From the NCBI GenBank assembly GCA_039707465.1, contig CM077646.1:76036715-76100714 (forward strand): 64,000 nt of DNA, read 5' to 3'. Position 1 is the stretch's first letter; each line of letters opens with the position of its first letter. Below are positions 33,870 through 44,965 of the stretch, in pieces. This DNA is from Rhabdophis nuchalis. Lineage: Eukaryota; Chordata; Lepidosauria; Squamata; Natricidae. Below the pieces are notes generated by a model. That model made no database searches. It had not been told where the DNA came from and saw only the letters and a list, made by a program, of their open reading frames with translations. The position numbers were made by a program, and so were the translations under genes.

Positions 33870-34365
33870 GGTCACTATGAGTTGTTACCAATTTAATGGC
33901 ACTTAATCAGTCAATGCTTCTTTTAAAGCCTTCAAAGGAAGTTTGCATTACAAGATGCTAAATGTAACTAAACTCAGCATTAAAACGAAAACACCCCAGA
34001 TGATAAAACACTAGTTTGAACTAAATGCCAAATAAAAACCAGAGTAAAATTAGAAAAAAAGCTACAGTAAAGGAATGGGGATTTAGCAAGTGTGCAGGGT
34101 TGGGGGTCCAATAAACTTTCACTTGTATGACATTGAATTTTTTCAATTCCAAAATCTTATTTCAACTTTGTTTGGATCTTTAGCTCATTTGTAACTTTTC
34201 AAAATCCAGGGTTTAACCATCCGTTTGCTGCTTATTAAAAGCATTAAGTCCTTAAAACTGTATTTAAAACTTATTTCACTAAGGATTGAAGGAAACGGAC
34301 CCAGTGCTGTAAAATTGATCAATCCAAAGGTTCCTAATAGCTGACAAACAACTAACAAACAATAT
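33870..34365. other. Intergenic, nothing recognised
   Basis: AT-rich spacer. Confidence 0.5.
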
Positions 34366-34585
34366 TCAATGGAAGGAAACTAATCAAGGAGAGAGCCAAC
34401 TTAAAAATAAAAAGAAAATTTCTGACTGTTAGAACAATTAATCAATGGAATGACTTGTCTCCAGAAGCTGTGGGTGCTCCAAACACTGGAAGTTTTTAAG
34501 AAGAGATTGGACAACCATGGCTAATTTCCTATGGGGGGTTGGGTTAGAAGACCTCCATGGTCCCTTGCAACTCTGCTATTTTGAT
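34366..34585 (+). mobile_element. CR1 3' end, older copy
   Basis: GGAAACTAATCAAGGAGAGA, AAAATTTCTGACTGTTAG and GGTTAGAAGACCTCCATGGT parallel the end of the intact CR1 at 40.8-41.0 kb with many substitutions. 5'-truncated. Confidence 0.8.
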
Positions 34586-34898
34586 CAGAAAAAGAAGTAT
34601 GTGAACCCAGTGTCCTTTTTGAAGGCACTTATCACGGTTTGAAGGCATTGACCAGGGTCAGATCAAGATAGTATTCCTTCATCTCCCAGAGCTCTAAACC
34701 CAATGGAGACTCCTGTCTTATGGTCTCCTCACAAGGACCATCTATATTAAGTCCTCTCCTTATCTAGAGAGGAAATATGGAAAGTCAGTCTAGTAACCCG
34801 CTCTGCATTCTGCCATGGTTGTTGGTTCCCCTTTTAAGATATTGCATTTTGATGTCATATTCATACCAATAACATTTGCATAGAAAACATGGGAGAAA

Positions 34899-35013
34899 AT
34901 AGCAATAGCACTTAGACTTATATACCACTTCAGAATGCTTTTACAACCCCCTCTAAGCAGTTTACAGAGTTAGCATATTACCCCCAACAATCTGGATCCT
35001 CCTACATTTTAAT
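34899..35013 (-). mobile_element. tRNA-headed SINE, 3' part
   Basis: The minus strand reads AGGATCCAGATTGTTGGGGG, GTAAACTGCTTAGAGGGGG and GTATATAAGTCTAAGTGC, the same SINE as at 61378. The tRNA-like head is missing. Confidence 0.7.
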
Positions 35014-36230
35014 GGTGGGTTTGATTTAGAATTTCAATGTAGTATAAAAGTAAGTGACCTACATTAAGGGAAATAAAGGAGGTGCAGACATGGGAAGTTA
35101 ACTTAATTTCTAAATCTAATTAGTTACTTAGATGTGATAATATCTGCCTGGCCTTTTGGTAACCAATTCAAATCTTTGAACAAATCCTACAATTTGTAAT
35201 CCAGGAAATAGATTATTTTTCTTCATTAAAGGTAATAGAAAATGTAGAAAATGATACCCATGTACATTATGCAAATTAAGCCTCTAAACCTTGGTGCTTT
35301 GCAAGCATTCTACTGTTGCCTTTTTTTAAAAAAAAATTGTTTTTCTTAATAATATGTTATTTTAAATCCATTTTAGATTTGGCTTGAAATTAGTAATCAG
35401 AGTAATTTTAGCAAGAAAAACTTGGCAAATGCTGTGTAGCTTTCTTATTTTGGTTTCTGTCATTGGCTTTTATTCACAATTTTCAATTTCCAAAAATTAA
35501 ATTGACATTCCCCCCCGCCCCTAATATATGGAATGAGGGAAGAGTTGTATTAAGTAATAATTGAATTCTCTTTTCTTTCATTTTTCAAAGTAGAGAAATA
35601 ATCAGGGTTTGCTCCAGACTGGGAATAACATACCAGGGTATAGGCCTGTTGAATGAGAAGCTTTGTTTCTGTATGTTTCTATCAAGAAAGTTATATTTCT
35701 TCTTCTGTCAGTTCAGAAAGCTTGGTTGAATTATATAAGCTTAATTAGAAATATATAAGGACACTAGTCTTTCAGGGTATTCCTTTCCAATGGACAAAGG
35801 AGCTTTGTTAAATGTAATAAAAGACAGAAAGGGAGAGAAAGAAGTTGAGTGGTGGCCTTCAGAATGGTTGCTGGCTTCAAAACAAGAAAGTAAATTTATA
35901 TGTTTAATGACATGATGGAACCACAATTGTATTGAGATATGTGACAGTGCATTGTGTTGCTAACTTGTGGCTCAAGCTAGACCACCAGTGCTTTCCTCTG
36001 TGATAGTTTTCCTTGCTAATCATTTGCACCCAACTAAGGCATCTTTTTAATAAAAGAGACAAGCAGCAATTTGTTGCAACAAAAGCTTTACTACATCTTT
36101 TAAGAAAAAATACTTTCCTATTTTCAAGTGAAATCAATGTGACTGAAATATCAACAGAACTCAGTTGCACAGAAAATCTATATCATTTATTTAGAAAATA
36201 TGAATGCCATCCCCTTCATTAATGACTCTA
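35014..36230. other. Intergenic, nothing recognised
   Basis: AT-rich sequence up to the 5' edge of the CR1. Open frames at 35741-36222 on both strands have no family features. Confidence 0.5.
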
Positions 36231-36237
36231 GATTATC

Positions 36238-36706
36238 GTGGCTGTTTCATTTGAACTTTTCCTGGAACTGATTGGAGGCTCTTTTGGAGGGGGGATTTAA
36301 AGACACAAAAAGGAGCAGTAAGTAGTGGCTGTTTCATTTGAACTTTCCTGGAACTGATTGGAGGCTCTTTTGGAGGGGGGATTTAAAGACACAAAAAGGA
36401 ACAGTAAGTAGTGGCTGTTTCATTTGAACTTTCCTGGAACTGATTGGAGGCTCTTTTGGAGGGGGGATTTAAAGACACAAAAAGGAGCAGTAAGTAGTGG
36501 CTGTTTCATTTGAACTTTTCCTGGAGCTGATTGGAGGCTCTTTTGGAGGGGGGATTTAAAGACACAAAAAGGAGCAGTAAGTAGTGGCTGTTTCATTTGA
36601 ACTTTCCTGGAACTGATTGGAGGCTCTTTTGGAGGGGGGATTTAAAGACACAAAAAGGAGCAGTAAGTAGTGGCTGTTTCATTTGAACTTTTCCTGGAGC
36701 TGATTT
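36238..36706 (+). repeat. CR1 5' tandem array 1: five 86/87-bp units and a partial
   Basis: Units begin GTGGCTGTTTCATTTGAACT at 36238, 36325, 36411, 36497, 36584 and 36670 (partial). Length alternates 86 or 87 bp with a T3/T4 run before CCTGG. Units differ by only one or two bases. Each holds GGGGATTTAAAGACAC. They lie directly upstream of ORF1 and probably act as promoter monomers, which is inferred. Confidence 0.95.
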
Positions 36707-36890
36707 CTGGCTGTGTGCAGGGGGAAAGAAAGGTAAAGATTTCCCCATTTTGAACCACTTGAGGCTAAAGGGAGGAGTTTCTGGCTGTGTGCAGGGGGGA
36801 AGAAAGGTAAAGACTTCCCCATTTTGAACTACTTGTGGCTAAAGGGAGGAGTTTCTGGCTGTGTGGAGGGGGGAAAGAGAAAGGTAAAAG
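36704..36890 (+). repeat. CR1 5' tandem array 2: two 74-bp units and a partial
   Basis: Units start TTTCTGGCTGTGTGCAGGGG at 36704 and 36778, and a third partial starts at 36852. They include GAAAGGTAAAGA and GGCTAAAGGGAGGAG. The array joins array 1 at CTGATTTCTGG without a gap. Confidence 0.93.
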
Positions 36891-36924
36891 AAATAATACA
36901 TTCTAGATTTGTGCGCTTAAGACT

Positions 36925-37953
36925 GTGATTGTATTTTATTTCAAAATGACTGGCTTAGTTCAATGTAATAACTGTTTTGCACCTGTCTTCCGCAGTACTC
37001 TTTTCAAATTTGGATACTGTCCCCCTTGCAGACAAATTAATAGATTACATAGACACATAACATATCTTGAATCTGTAATTTGTGATCTCCAGGCAGAAAT
37101 TAAGTGTCCAATTCGGCCACTCCACCCTGTGGAGATGCCACACTACCAGCCTCCCCTACCGCAAAGATCCCACAGAAGAAGAGCAGCCTGGACAACTGTG
37201 GGATCTGGCAGGGTGAGAGCTGTGACCCACAAACACAAAACTTTCGCTGTGTCCCAGCATAACAGATATAGCGCCCTTGCTGATCTTAATGGGGACACTA
37301 AAGTGACAGGTCAAGGTAATAATGACGACTCAAATAAGCAGCGGATTGTGGTCCAAAGTGAAGAACCTACTTCAGAAATGCAAAAGTGTGAACCAGGGAT
37401 CATGCATCAGTCACACAACAAGAGCAAGGTACCCAAAAAGAGAAGTCACCTCCTGATTGGTGACTCAATCGTAAGAGATGTAAACTTAGGTAAGGATATG
37501 GAGGTTTTGAAAGATGTCAGATGTTTACCGGGTGCTACAGCCAGCAGAGACAAGAGGCGTATTCTTAAGATAGTCACGAATGCAAGTAAGGACTGTGAAG
37601 TTGATGCTATTATACATCTTGGCACAAATGATCTGTCCCAAAAAGATGTAGCTTCTGTGCAGAATGATTTCCAGAGTTTGGGGTACGAACTTAGTAGTAC
37701 AGGTTGTAGGCTTATCTTCTCAGAGGTTATACCAGTATACAAGGAACAAAAAGGAAAGGGCCAGCGCATAGCAGAGTTTAATGTATGGCTAAAGGAGTGG
37801 TGTAAAAAGGAAGGCTTTGGTCTTATTAGTCATGATGCCTGCAGCTGGTCCAATGATAAACTGTACAAAAGAGATGGTTTGCACCCATCCAAGAAAGGGA
37901 CTGAGTTACTTGGCACTAAATTCACAGATTTCCTGGCTAAACATTTAAACTGA
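36925..37953 (+). CDS. CR1 ORF1 protein with zinc knuckle and SGNH esterase
   Basis: The 342-residue frame probably starts at Met8 (ATG at 36946), since CNNC begins soon after. Residues 14-35 form a Cys4 motif (CNNC and CPPC), followed by a helical stretch (INRLHRHITYLE) that may be a coiled coil. Residues 176-340 form an SGNH/GDSL hydrolase: GDSIV with Ser181, LPGA at 202-205, GTND at 233-236, and DGLH with Asp317 and His320. These are the residues needed for the fold's catalytic triad. CR1 ORF1 proteins of this kind are known. They bind RNA and their esterase role is unclear. No stop or frameshift is present. Confidence 0.9.
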   Translation: MIVFYFKMTGLVQCNNCFAPVFRSTLFKFGYCPPCRQINRLHRHITYLESVICDLQAEIKCPIRPLHPVEMPHYQPPLPQRSHRRRAAWTTVGSGRVRAVTHKHKTFAVSQHNRYSALADLNGDTKVTGQGNNDDSNKQRIVVQSEEPTSEMQKCEPGIMHQSHNKSKVPKKRSHLLIGDSIVRDVNLGKDMEVLKDVRCLPGATASRDKRRILKIVTNASKDCEVDAIIHLGTNDLSQKDVASVQNDFQSLGYELSSTGCRLIFSEVIPVYKEQKGKGQRIAEFNVWLKEWCKKEGFGLISHDACSWSNDKLYKRDGLHPSKKGTELLGTKFTDFLAKHLN

Positions 37954-38111
37954 ATAGTGGGGACAGAGAATCAATAGATAAAGAATATTTCTGTCCCCAG
38001 CAAACTAAAATTCATAGGGTTATCAGTGCGTGTAACATAGATAATTGTGCAGGTAATATTATCAACACTGCTGTCAAGCAAAACCAAACAATTAACAGTG
38101 GGTGCCATACC

Positions 38112-40979
38112 ATGTACATGAACCATACAAGTGGCAAAGAAATAGGGGCAAAGAGAACCATAGTCAGGCATAACACAGGTTTTGTAGACAGAAAACACAG
38201 GGTCAATCAAAATGGACTCAAATGTCTATACACCAATGCACAGAGTATGAGGAATAAACAGGGTGAATTAGAAATTCAAGTAAATGAGGGCAGATACGAT
38301 ATTGTTGCCATTACAGAAACTTGGTGGGATGAAACCCACAAATGGAACATACAGCTAGAAGGATTTAAATTATTTAAAAGAAATAGACCAAATAAAAGAG
38401 GAGGTGGAGTTGCACTATATATAAGAAATAATTACATCTCTACAGAAATAGAGCACAACAATGATGAGAACTATCTTGAATGTATTTGGGTCAATATTAA
38501 AGGTTGGGGGGGGAATGATATTGTCATAGGTCTATACTACAGGCCACCCAACCAAGCAGAGGAAGTGGATGTACTTTTTGCTAACCAGCTAACTAAGGTA
38601 TGTAGGAAGCACACTGCAATAGTAATGGGAGATTTTAACTACCCTGACATCAATTGGGAAACAAACTCTGCACCAAGTGGAAGATCCAACAGGTTCCTAA
38701 CAAACCTAGCAGACAACTTTGTTTCCCAAAAGGTAGAGAAGGGAACAAGGGGATCAGCAATATTGGACTTAATTCTCACTAACAGAGAGGAAATGATAGA
38801 AGGTGTAGAAGCTACAGGAACTTTGGGGGCAAGCGATCATGAAATACTGGAATTCAACATTATGCAAACAAAAGTAGTTGAACAAAGTCAAACTAGAGTC
38901 TTAGACTTCAAGAGAGCTAATTTCAACAAACTCAGAGAGAGCTTGGGAAGGATTCCATGGATGAGAATCCTCAAGGGGAAAACAACTCAAGAAGCTTGGG
39001 AAATTTTGAAAAATGAGATTATAAAAGCCCAGTCCAGCGCAATACCAATGAAGAAGAAAAATAACAGTTCCCAAAAGAAACCAGCATGGCTGCATAAAGA
39101 ACTCTCTGACAAATTGAAAGACAAAAAGGATAAATATAAAAAGTGGAAAAAGGGGGACATAACCAAGGCAAAATATCAGCAAATAGCCCGAGCCTGTAAA
39201 GATGAAGTGAGGAAAGCTAAGGCTCACAATGAAGAAAGGCTTGCCAAAAAAGTAAAAAATAACAAAAAAAGCTTCTTCCAACATGTTAAAAATAAGAAAA
39301 AAGTTAAGGAAACAATTGGTCCACTGCTGGGAGAAAATGGCAAGAAGATGATAAGCAACAGGGAGAAAGCAGAACTATTTAACTCTTTCTTTGCATCTGT
39401 CTTTACACAAAGGGATAAAACAGTCCAATCAATCAAAAACAGCACCACAAATATCAGATTAGGAACACAAGTTGAAATAGAGAAGAAAATGGTAAGTGAG
39501 CACCTGTCTGCCCTGGACGAGTTCAAATCACCAGGACCGGATGGATTACACCCCAGGGTTCTGAAGGAACTGGCAGACGAGATCTCAGAACCACTGAACT
39601 ATATCTTTCAGAGATCCTGGAGCACCGGGGAACTGCCAGAAGACTGGAAAAGAGCAGATGTGGTTCCCATCTTCAAAAAAGGAAAAAAAACAGATCCAGG
39701 AAACTATAGACCCATCAGCCTGACCTCAATACCAGGAAAGATTCTGGAAAAGATAATTAAACAACAAATAAGTGAACACCTAGAAGCAAACAAAGTAATA
39801 GCCAAAAGCCAACATGGGTTTGTCAAAAACAGATCATGCCAGACGAATCTAATTGCATTCTTTGACAAAGTAACAAAATCAGTGGACCAGAGGAATGCTG
39901 TTGATATAATTTACCTGGACTTCAGTAAGGCATTTGATAAAGTAGACCATAACCTACTATTAGATAAAGTAGAAAATTGTGGGTTAGACAGCACCACCAC
40001 CAAATGGATTCGTAACTGGCTGACCAACCGCACTCAACGTGTAGTCCTCAATGGAACTGCATCTACATGGAAGGAAGTATGCAGTGGAGTCCCCCAAGGC
40101 TCTGTTTTAGGCCCAGTACTCTTTAACATCTTCATCAACGATTTGGATGAGGGGATAAATGGGGAACTCATCAAATTCGCAGACGACACCAAGCTGGCAG
40201 GAATAGCCAACACTCCAGAAGATAGGCTTAAGATACAGAAGGATCTAGACAAACTTGAACATTGGGCACTGTCTAATAAAATGAAATTCAATTGTGAAAA
40301 AAGTAAGGTCCTACATATAGGCAAGAAAAACCAAATGCACAAGTACAGTATAGGTGGTACCTTGCTCAATAGTAGCAACTGTGAGAGGGATCTCGGAATC
40401 CTAGTGGACAACCATTTAAATATGAGCCAGCAGTGTGCAGCAGCTGCCAAAAAAGCCAACACAGTTCTAGGCTGCATCAACAGAGGGATAGAATCTAGAT
40501 CGCGTGAAGTGTTAATGCCACTGTATAGTGCCTTGGTAAGGCCACACTTGGAATACTGCATACAGTTTTGGTCGCCACGATGTAGAAAAGACGTGGAGAC
40601 TCTGGAAAGAGTGCAAAGAAGAGCAACCAAGATGATTAGAGGACTGGAGACTAAGACATATGAAGAACGGCTGCAGGAACTGGGTATGTCTAGTTTGATG
40701 AAGAGAAGGACCAGGGGAGACATGATAGCAGTGTTCCGATATCTCAGAGGGTGCCACAAAGAAGAGGGAGTCAAACTTTTCTCCAAGACACCTGGGGGCA
40801 GGACAAGGAGCAATGGGTGGAAACTAACCAAGGAGAGAAGCAACTTAGAACTAAGGAGAAATTTCCTAACAGTAAGAACAATTAACCTCTGGAACAGCTT
40901 GCCTCCAGCAGTTGTGAATGCCCCAACCCTGGAAGTCTTTAAAAAGATGTTAGACAGCCATTTGTCTGAAATGGTATAA
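38112..40979 (+). CDS. CR1 ORF2 polyprotein: APE endonuclease and reverse transcriptase
   Basis: A 955-residue intact frame. The endonuclease has TNAQSM at about residue 41, TETWWDETH at 68-76, MGDFNYPD at 172-179 and SDHE at 241-244. The reverse transcriptase has PGPDGLHP from 474, NYRPISL, YLDFSKAFDKVDH from 601, GVPQGSVLGP and the catalytic FADD at 689-692. The C-terminal part carries HLEYCIQFWSP and WNSLPPAVVN. The endonuclease nicks target DNA and the RT copies the element RNA from the nick (known of the family). No stops occur in the whole frame, unlike the other CR1 copies here. Confidence 0.95.
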   Translation: MYMNHTSGKEIGAKRTIVRHNTGFVDRKHRVNQNGLKCLYTNAQSMRNKQGELEIQVNEGRYDIVAITETWWDETHKWNIQLEGFKLFKRNRPNKRGGGVALYIRNNYISTEIEHNNDENYLECIWVNIKGWGGNDIVIGLYYRPPNQAEEVDVLFANQLTKVCRKHTAIVMGDFNYPDINWETNSAPSGRSNRFLTNLADNFVSQKVEKGTRGSAILDLILTNREEMIEGVEATGTLGASDHEILEFNIMQTKVVEQSQTRVLDFKRANFNKLRESLGRIPWMRILKGKTTQEAWEILKNEIIKAQSSAIPMKKKNNSSQKKPAWLHKELSDKLKDKKDKYKKWKKGDITKAKYQQIARACKDEVRKAKAHNEERLAKKVKNNKKSFFQHVKNKKKVKETIGPLLGENGKKMISNREKAELFNSFFASVFTQRDKTVQSIKNSTTNIRLGTQVEIEKKMVSEHLSALDEFKSPGPDGLHPRVLKELADEISEPLNYIFQRSWSTGELPEDWKRADVVPIFKKGKKTDPGNYRPISLTSIPGKILEKIIKQQISEHLEANKVIAKSQHGFVKNRSCQTNLIAFFDKVTKSVDQRNAVDIIYLDFSKAFDKVDHNLLLDKVENCGLDSTTTKWIRNWLTNRTQRVVLNGTASTWKEVCSGVPQGSVLGPVLFNIFINDLDEGINGELIKFADDTKLAGIANTPEDRLKIQKDLDKLEHWALSNKMKFNCEKSKVLHIGKKNQMHKYSIGGTLLNSSNCERDLGILVDNHLNMSQQCAAAAKKANTVLGCINRGIESRSREVLMPLYSALVRPHLEYCIQFWSPRCRKDVETLERVQRRATKMIRGLETKTYEERLQELGMSSLMKRRTRGDMIAVFRYLRGCHKEEGVKLFSKTPGGRTRSNGWKLTKERSNLELRRNFLTVRTINLWNSLPPAVVNAPTLEVFKKMLDSHLSEMV

Positions 40980-41065
40980 GATTCCTGCCCATGCAGGGGG
41001 TTGGACTAGAAGACCTACAAGGTCCCTTCCAACTCTGCTATTGTATTGTATTGTATTATTTGCAC

Positions 41066-41149
41066 AGTCTATAATAAAATAATAATAATTGAACAAAAAT
41101 GCCACATCCATTCTGAACATCTGGATATTCAGCCACCCTTACCAACAAC
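41066..41149. other. Short AT-rich gap after CR1
   Basis: Contains an ATAATAATAAT-like run and no recognisable feature. Confidence 0.5.
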
Positions 41150-41680
41150 AGAAGAAAAATAGAGAAAATTGAAAGAATCAAGTTTCCCTATGGAAATAAC
41201 ACCAAGAGTTTGGATTAAGAATGTCACTATAAATTCCTGGGCATCCTTCAAACTGAACACACCAAGCACAATGAATTCAAGAAGTAGATTAGTAGTGAAT
41301 ACATTGTGAGAGTGAAGAGGGCATTAAAGTTGAAACTCAGTGGAGGAAATACCATCAAGGTAATGAACACCTGGGCAATTCTAGTCATTAGATACACAGC
41401 TGGAATATCAGGCAGGGCTCAAGCAGTATTGGGATATCCTAGTTAGGAAGAGCAGAAAAGTAATGGCAACAAATTATGCCCTTCATCCACATAGCAATGT
41501 TGACAAACTCTATTTACCAAGAAGTTTAGATGGGCATGAACTGTTGCAAGTACACTAGACATCTGAAGAAGAAGAAAAGGCATTGGAAGAATATCTGGAA
41601 GTCAGTTAAGAAGATGCACTGAAGTTACATACCATGAAGTCTCTCTGAATACCAGAGACCAAATTGCCTACAAGAAAAAC
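41150..41680 (+). pseudogene. R4/Dong (Rex6)-type LINE fragment, decayed
   Basis: Broken frames read YKFLGILQTEHTKHNEFKK, ISSEYIVRVKRALKLKLSGG, NTWAILVIRYTAGIS and LYLPRSLDGHELLQV, with stop codons. These are typical of the RT C-terminal part of R4-clade elements, as far as I can recall. The family name is tentative. Confidence 0.5.
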
Positions 41681-41690
41681 AAAATTAAGA

Positions 41691-41790
41691 ATAGAAAAGA
41701 ATACAGAATAACTTGAGTTGGAAGTGACCTTGGAGGTCTTCTAGTCCAACCTCCTGCTGAAGCAGGAGACCTTATAGCATGCCTGACAAA
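41691..41790 (-). mobile_element. CR1 3' end fragment
   Basis: AGAATAACTTGAGTTGGAAG, then GGTCTTCTAGTCCAACCTCC, is the minus-strand CR1 terminus. Confidence 0.7.
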
Positions 41791-41929
41791 GGCAAACCTT
41801 TGCCAGAGACCTGGCAATGCAAAGTATGGCCAGTACATAAAAATACTAGCAGGCAGAGGAGGTAACAACAAGACCTGGCAATGGATATGTGAGTATGCGC
41901 TCACATTTGTGAACTGGTAAGGAAGGTAA

Positions 41930-42108
41930 GTTAATACCGCTCTTGGTAACAGCGCTCTGTGCACCTTTGGCATTTAGTCATGCCAGCCACATGATCATGA
42001 AGAAGTCTTCGGACAGCACTGGCTCTTTGGCTTTGAAACAGAGATGAGCACCACCCCCTTAGAGACGGAAATGACTAGCATGCATTTGCAGGGAAACTTT
42101 ACCTTAAA
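41930..42108 (+). mobile_element. Sauria SINE, 3' part
   Basis: GGTAACAGCGCTCTGTGC, GAAGTCTTCGGACAGCACTG and GCAGGGAAACTTTACC match the 3' part of the full SINE at 42977. The tRNA-like head is missing. Confidence 0.75.
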
Positions 42109-42111
42109 CTG

Positions 42112-42735
42112 CAAGTAGTCCTCGCTTAACAACATTACCTAGTAGAATTAGTTAATAATACTATTTAGTTTCATCTTGCAATTACATCTTGCTTAAAAGT
42201 GGAAACCTTAGCAACATGTAATTTCTAAGCAAATGTAAATGCTAGATGAAAAACCCAACTGTGCCCAATGTCTATGGAGATTCTCAGGCATCCATGTTAT
42301 GGTTGTCCCAAAAGTGCTTTTTCAAAGAAGCTTCTTGGATGAGATGTGAAATGTCTTCAAGGAAAACAAAGGAAGTCCAGTTGCCCTTTGAAAAAGCACC
42401 TTTGCAACAAACTGTGTCTAGCGGCAATCATTAAACAACAGTCCTGGTTACTGTTATTAAACAAGATTCACACAGATTGTTAAGCAAGGATTTCATGTGG
42501 GTATAATTTCTGACTTCCTGCCAGTTTCTGCATTGACTTTGCCTTGATTATGATTATGTGACTTTGGGACACTGTAATGGTCTAAGATCAAATTGGGCAC
42601 TGAGCACTTTAATCACAATCAGTGATTATGGGGATGCTGAGAAAGATGTAAGGACTGGTAGCAGCTATCACTCATTCAGTGCCATCATAGTTTGAATGGT
42701 CCTGGACAAGTGGTCATTAAATGAGGACCACCTGT
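42112..42735. mobile_element. TAGTCCTCGCTTAAC-type element split by a palindromic repeat
   Basis: It starts CAAGTAGTCCTCGCTTAACA and ends AAATGAGGACCACCTG, an inverted pair. The body includes ATCAGTGATTATGGGGATGC. The repeat at 42268-42411 sits inside it. Confidence 0.6.
42268..42411. repeat. Penelope-like palindromic repeat, second copy
   Basis: TCTATGGAGATTCTCAGGCA and GGTTGTCCCAAAAGTGCTT match the copy at 13225. The core has decayed to GGATGAGATGTGAAATGTC. Confidence 0.55.
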
Positions 42736-42976
42736 AATCTCTCAGGATTGTTCTTCCAGCCCAGTGGGAGCTTCATATGTCACAAAGCTTCCTTTAAATA
42801 ATACTAAAAACTGGTGTTTTGTTTTGCTTTTTTCTAATTTAAAAATCTTTAAAAAGTAACTGGGAGCAAAGGAAAGTGCTTGAGGATTATCCCATACTCA
42901 TGCATGTTGGGTTATTGCTTGCATCAGACTTCTGAAACTGATTTGAGTTTTTATGATGGCTACATAAATATGAATA

Positions 42977-43298
42977 GGGATGAAGTGGCTCAGTGGCTAA
43001 GATGCTGACCTTGTTGATCAGAAAGGTCGGTAGTTCGGCAGTTCGAATCCCTAGCACCGTGAGCTCCCATTACTTGTCCCAGCGTATGCCAACCTAGCAG
43101 TTCAAGAGCACGTAAAAATGCAAGTAGAAAAATAGGAACCACCTTTGGTGGGAAGATAACAGCGTTCTGTGTGCCTTTGGCGTTTAGTCATATTGGCACA
43201 TGACCACAAAGACATCTTCGGACAGCGATGGCTCTTTGGTTTTGAAATGGAGATGAGCACTGCTCCCTACATATATGTGAGGGGAACCTTTACCTTTA
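42977..43298 (+). mobile_element. Sauria SINE, nearly full length
   Basis: The head GTGGCTCAGTGGCTAAG resembles a tRNA A box region, and GTTCGAATCC at 43041-43050 is a B box, so it has the RNA polymerase III promoter of tRNA-derived SINEs. The 3' part, TTTGGTGGGAAGATAACAGC to GGGAACCTTTACC, is the BovB-like tail known for this family. It is followed by (AAAT)n. Confidence 0.88.
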
Positions 43299-43309
43299 TA
43301 TAAATATAA

Positions 43310-44960
43310 TGAATAAATAAATAAAATCTGTCCAGGGCAGTGTGTATCTCAAAACAAACCTGAGTGCTAATTGTCCCTCAAATTCTTCACAGATGTAAGA
43401 TAGATCTTCTTATAAAGGCTCTTCAGTAACTGTTCTTCTTTCCTTAAAAGATTCTAGTATATTTTAACTGGATTTGTTGGCCAAATCTGCAGACAGATTA
43501 TGAGTTGACAATACTGTCATTTTGCCAGTATTATTGTTGTGGTACATATACTGTACATACCTGAGTTCATGTTCTGCTAGACTTGTTCTTCCCTTTTCCC
43601 CACCAGCATTTCAGCAATCTCTGTTGCGTTCTCTCTTGGCCTCCATGATACACAAAGTACTGTAGTTCTCTGGATCACTGAATAAGGAGTGGCTACTCAG
43701 ATGCAATCTTATTCAAGGGTGATATTACTTCCATATTTTAGGATTCACTAAAGCCTCAACAGGATTGCCCATCATAGGCTTGGGGAAAAAATCCCAAGTA
43801 CCTTTTAGAGGGGCCATTAGGTATCTGAACAGAACAAATGGATAGTCTGTAATGTGGAGAGTATGAATTCATGAAATGCTTCTGCTTCATGGAAGTAAGG
43901 GAGGGAGGGAGGGAGGGAAGGAAGGAGGGAAAGAAAGAGAGAGAGAGAGAGAGAATATGAATTAGAATAGTCTGAATCTTCAAATATGCCTCTAGACAGT
44001 TCTGGTTCTTATTTCAATGAAAAAATAAGCATTTTCTATAGAAACAATTCCTGCAAAACAAGATTTCATAAGAATTTAGCAAACAAGAATTTACTATACT
44101 TCAGTGTTCTACTTCATGCTGAGTACTTTGAAGTCATTTAAATTAGCTTGGAAAAAAGCTGCTGTTATGCACACTTGGACATTGATTGCAACTATTATCT
44201 TAAGAGATTCATTTGTCATTTGAAGAAAAATTGTTACTCTTTAAAAAAGAAGGTCCTATTTTAAGTAGGTATACTTTTTTTGATAGCTTCACAAGAGCTT
44301 TATCAGGATATGACTAACAGAATCATCTTCTACTTCCTCTTCTTCTTTTTGAAGAAAGGAAAACTGAAAAGAAATGTTTGAAAAAGCAAATTTCATTCAT
44401 CTTAAAAACAAAAAACCAGATTGTGGTACAGTTTGCAGTCATTTTGATCCATATACTGTATCTAAATGAATGGTGGTAAGAAGAAAGCAAGATTATCCAA
44501 GGATATACATACAGAATACTTTTCTACTTGCCAATCTCTCTCTCTCTCATGTGGCATATGCATATTTGTTTCCTTAAGTTTCTTCTCACAGCACAATAGT
44601 GGGGTAGGGTGGGGAGGGGAGATGCAGCCACGGAGACATAGTTTAGTTCAAATCAGGAAGTGTACATTATCAGAGCATTTCCACTCTATTAGAAATGCAA
44701 CAAATGATGTCAATCAAAGACCTGTCCAAAGTGCTGAACTGCTGATTTTGGATTGCAGGCTATGCTTTAGAAAGAAAACCTAGTACATAACAGTCTGCCT
44801 ATCCTTTGGGATGCTACTCAACTCATTTATTTATAAAGTATGGACTTTAATAGCTGCATTTCAATGAATCTGCTGTTTTGGAACATGAACACATCATACC
44901 TTTGGTTTCACTAGCCCAAATTCTATTACATTTTATAACTTCATCCATGCAACAATTTAT
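43310..44960. other. Intergenic, (GGGA)n/(GA)n only
   Basis: A (GGGA)n run passes into (GA)n at 43897-43953. The rest is AT-rich with no feature I can support. The chance frame at 44466-44783 crosses a (TC)n run. Confidence 0.55.
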
Positions 44961-44965
44961 CAACC

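Larger units (their letters stand above)
36238..41065 (+). mobile_element. Near full-length CR1 LINE
   Basis: The element has tandem-repeat 5' DNA (36238-36890), ORF1 (36925-37953), a 158-bp spacer, ORF2 (38112-40979) and a short 3' UTR ending in a TATTGTATTGTATTG run. Both frames are uninterrupted and carry their key residues, so the copy may be recent and possibly competent. CR1 elements retrotranspose by target-primed reverse transcription. The CR1 fragments elsewhere in the window (29561, 34366, 41691, and the near-identical 32741) match its 3' end. Confidence 0.92.

Noticed and set aside
42977..43298. tRNA gene
   Set aside because: A and B boxes belong to a SINE with a BovB-like tail; no cloverleaf with a sensible anticodon arm was evident.
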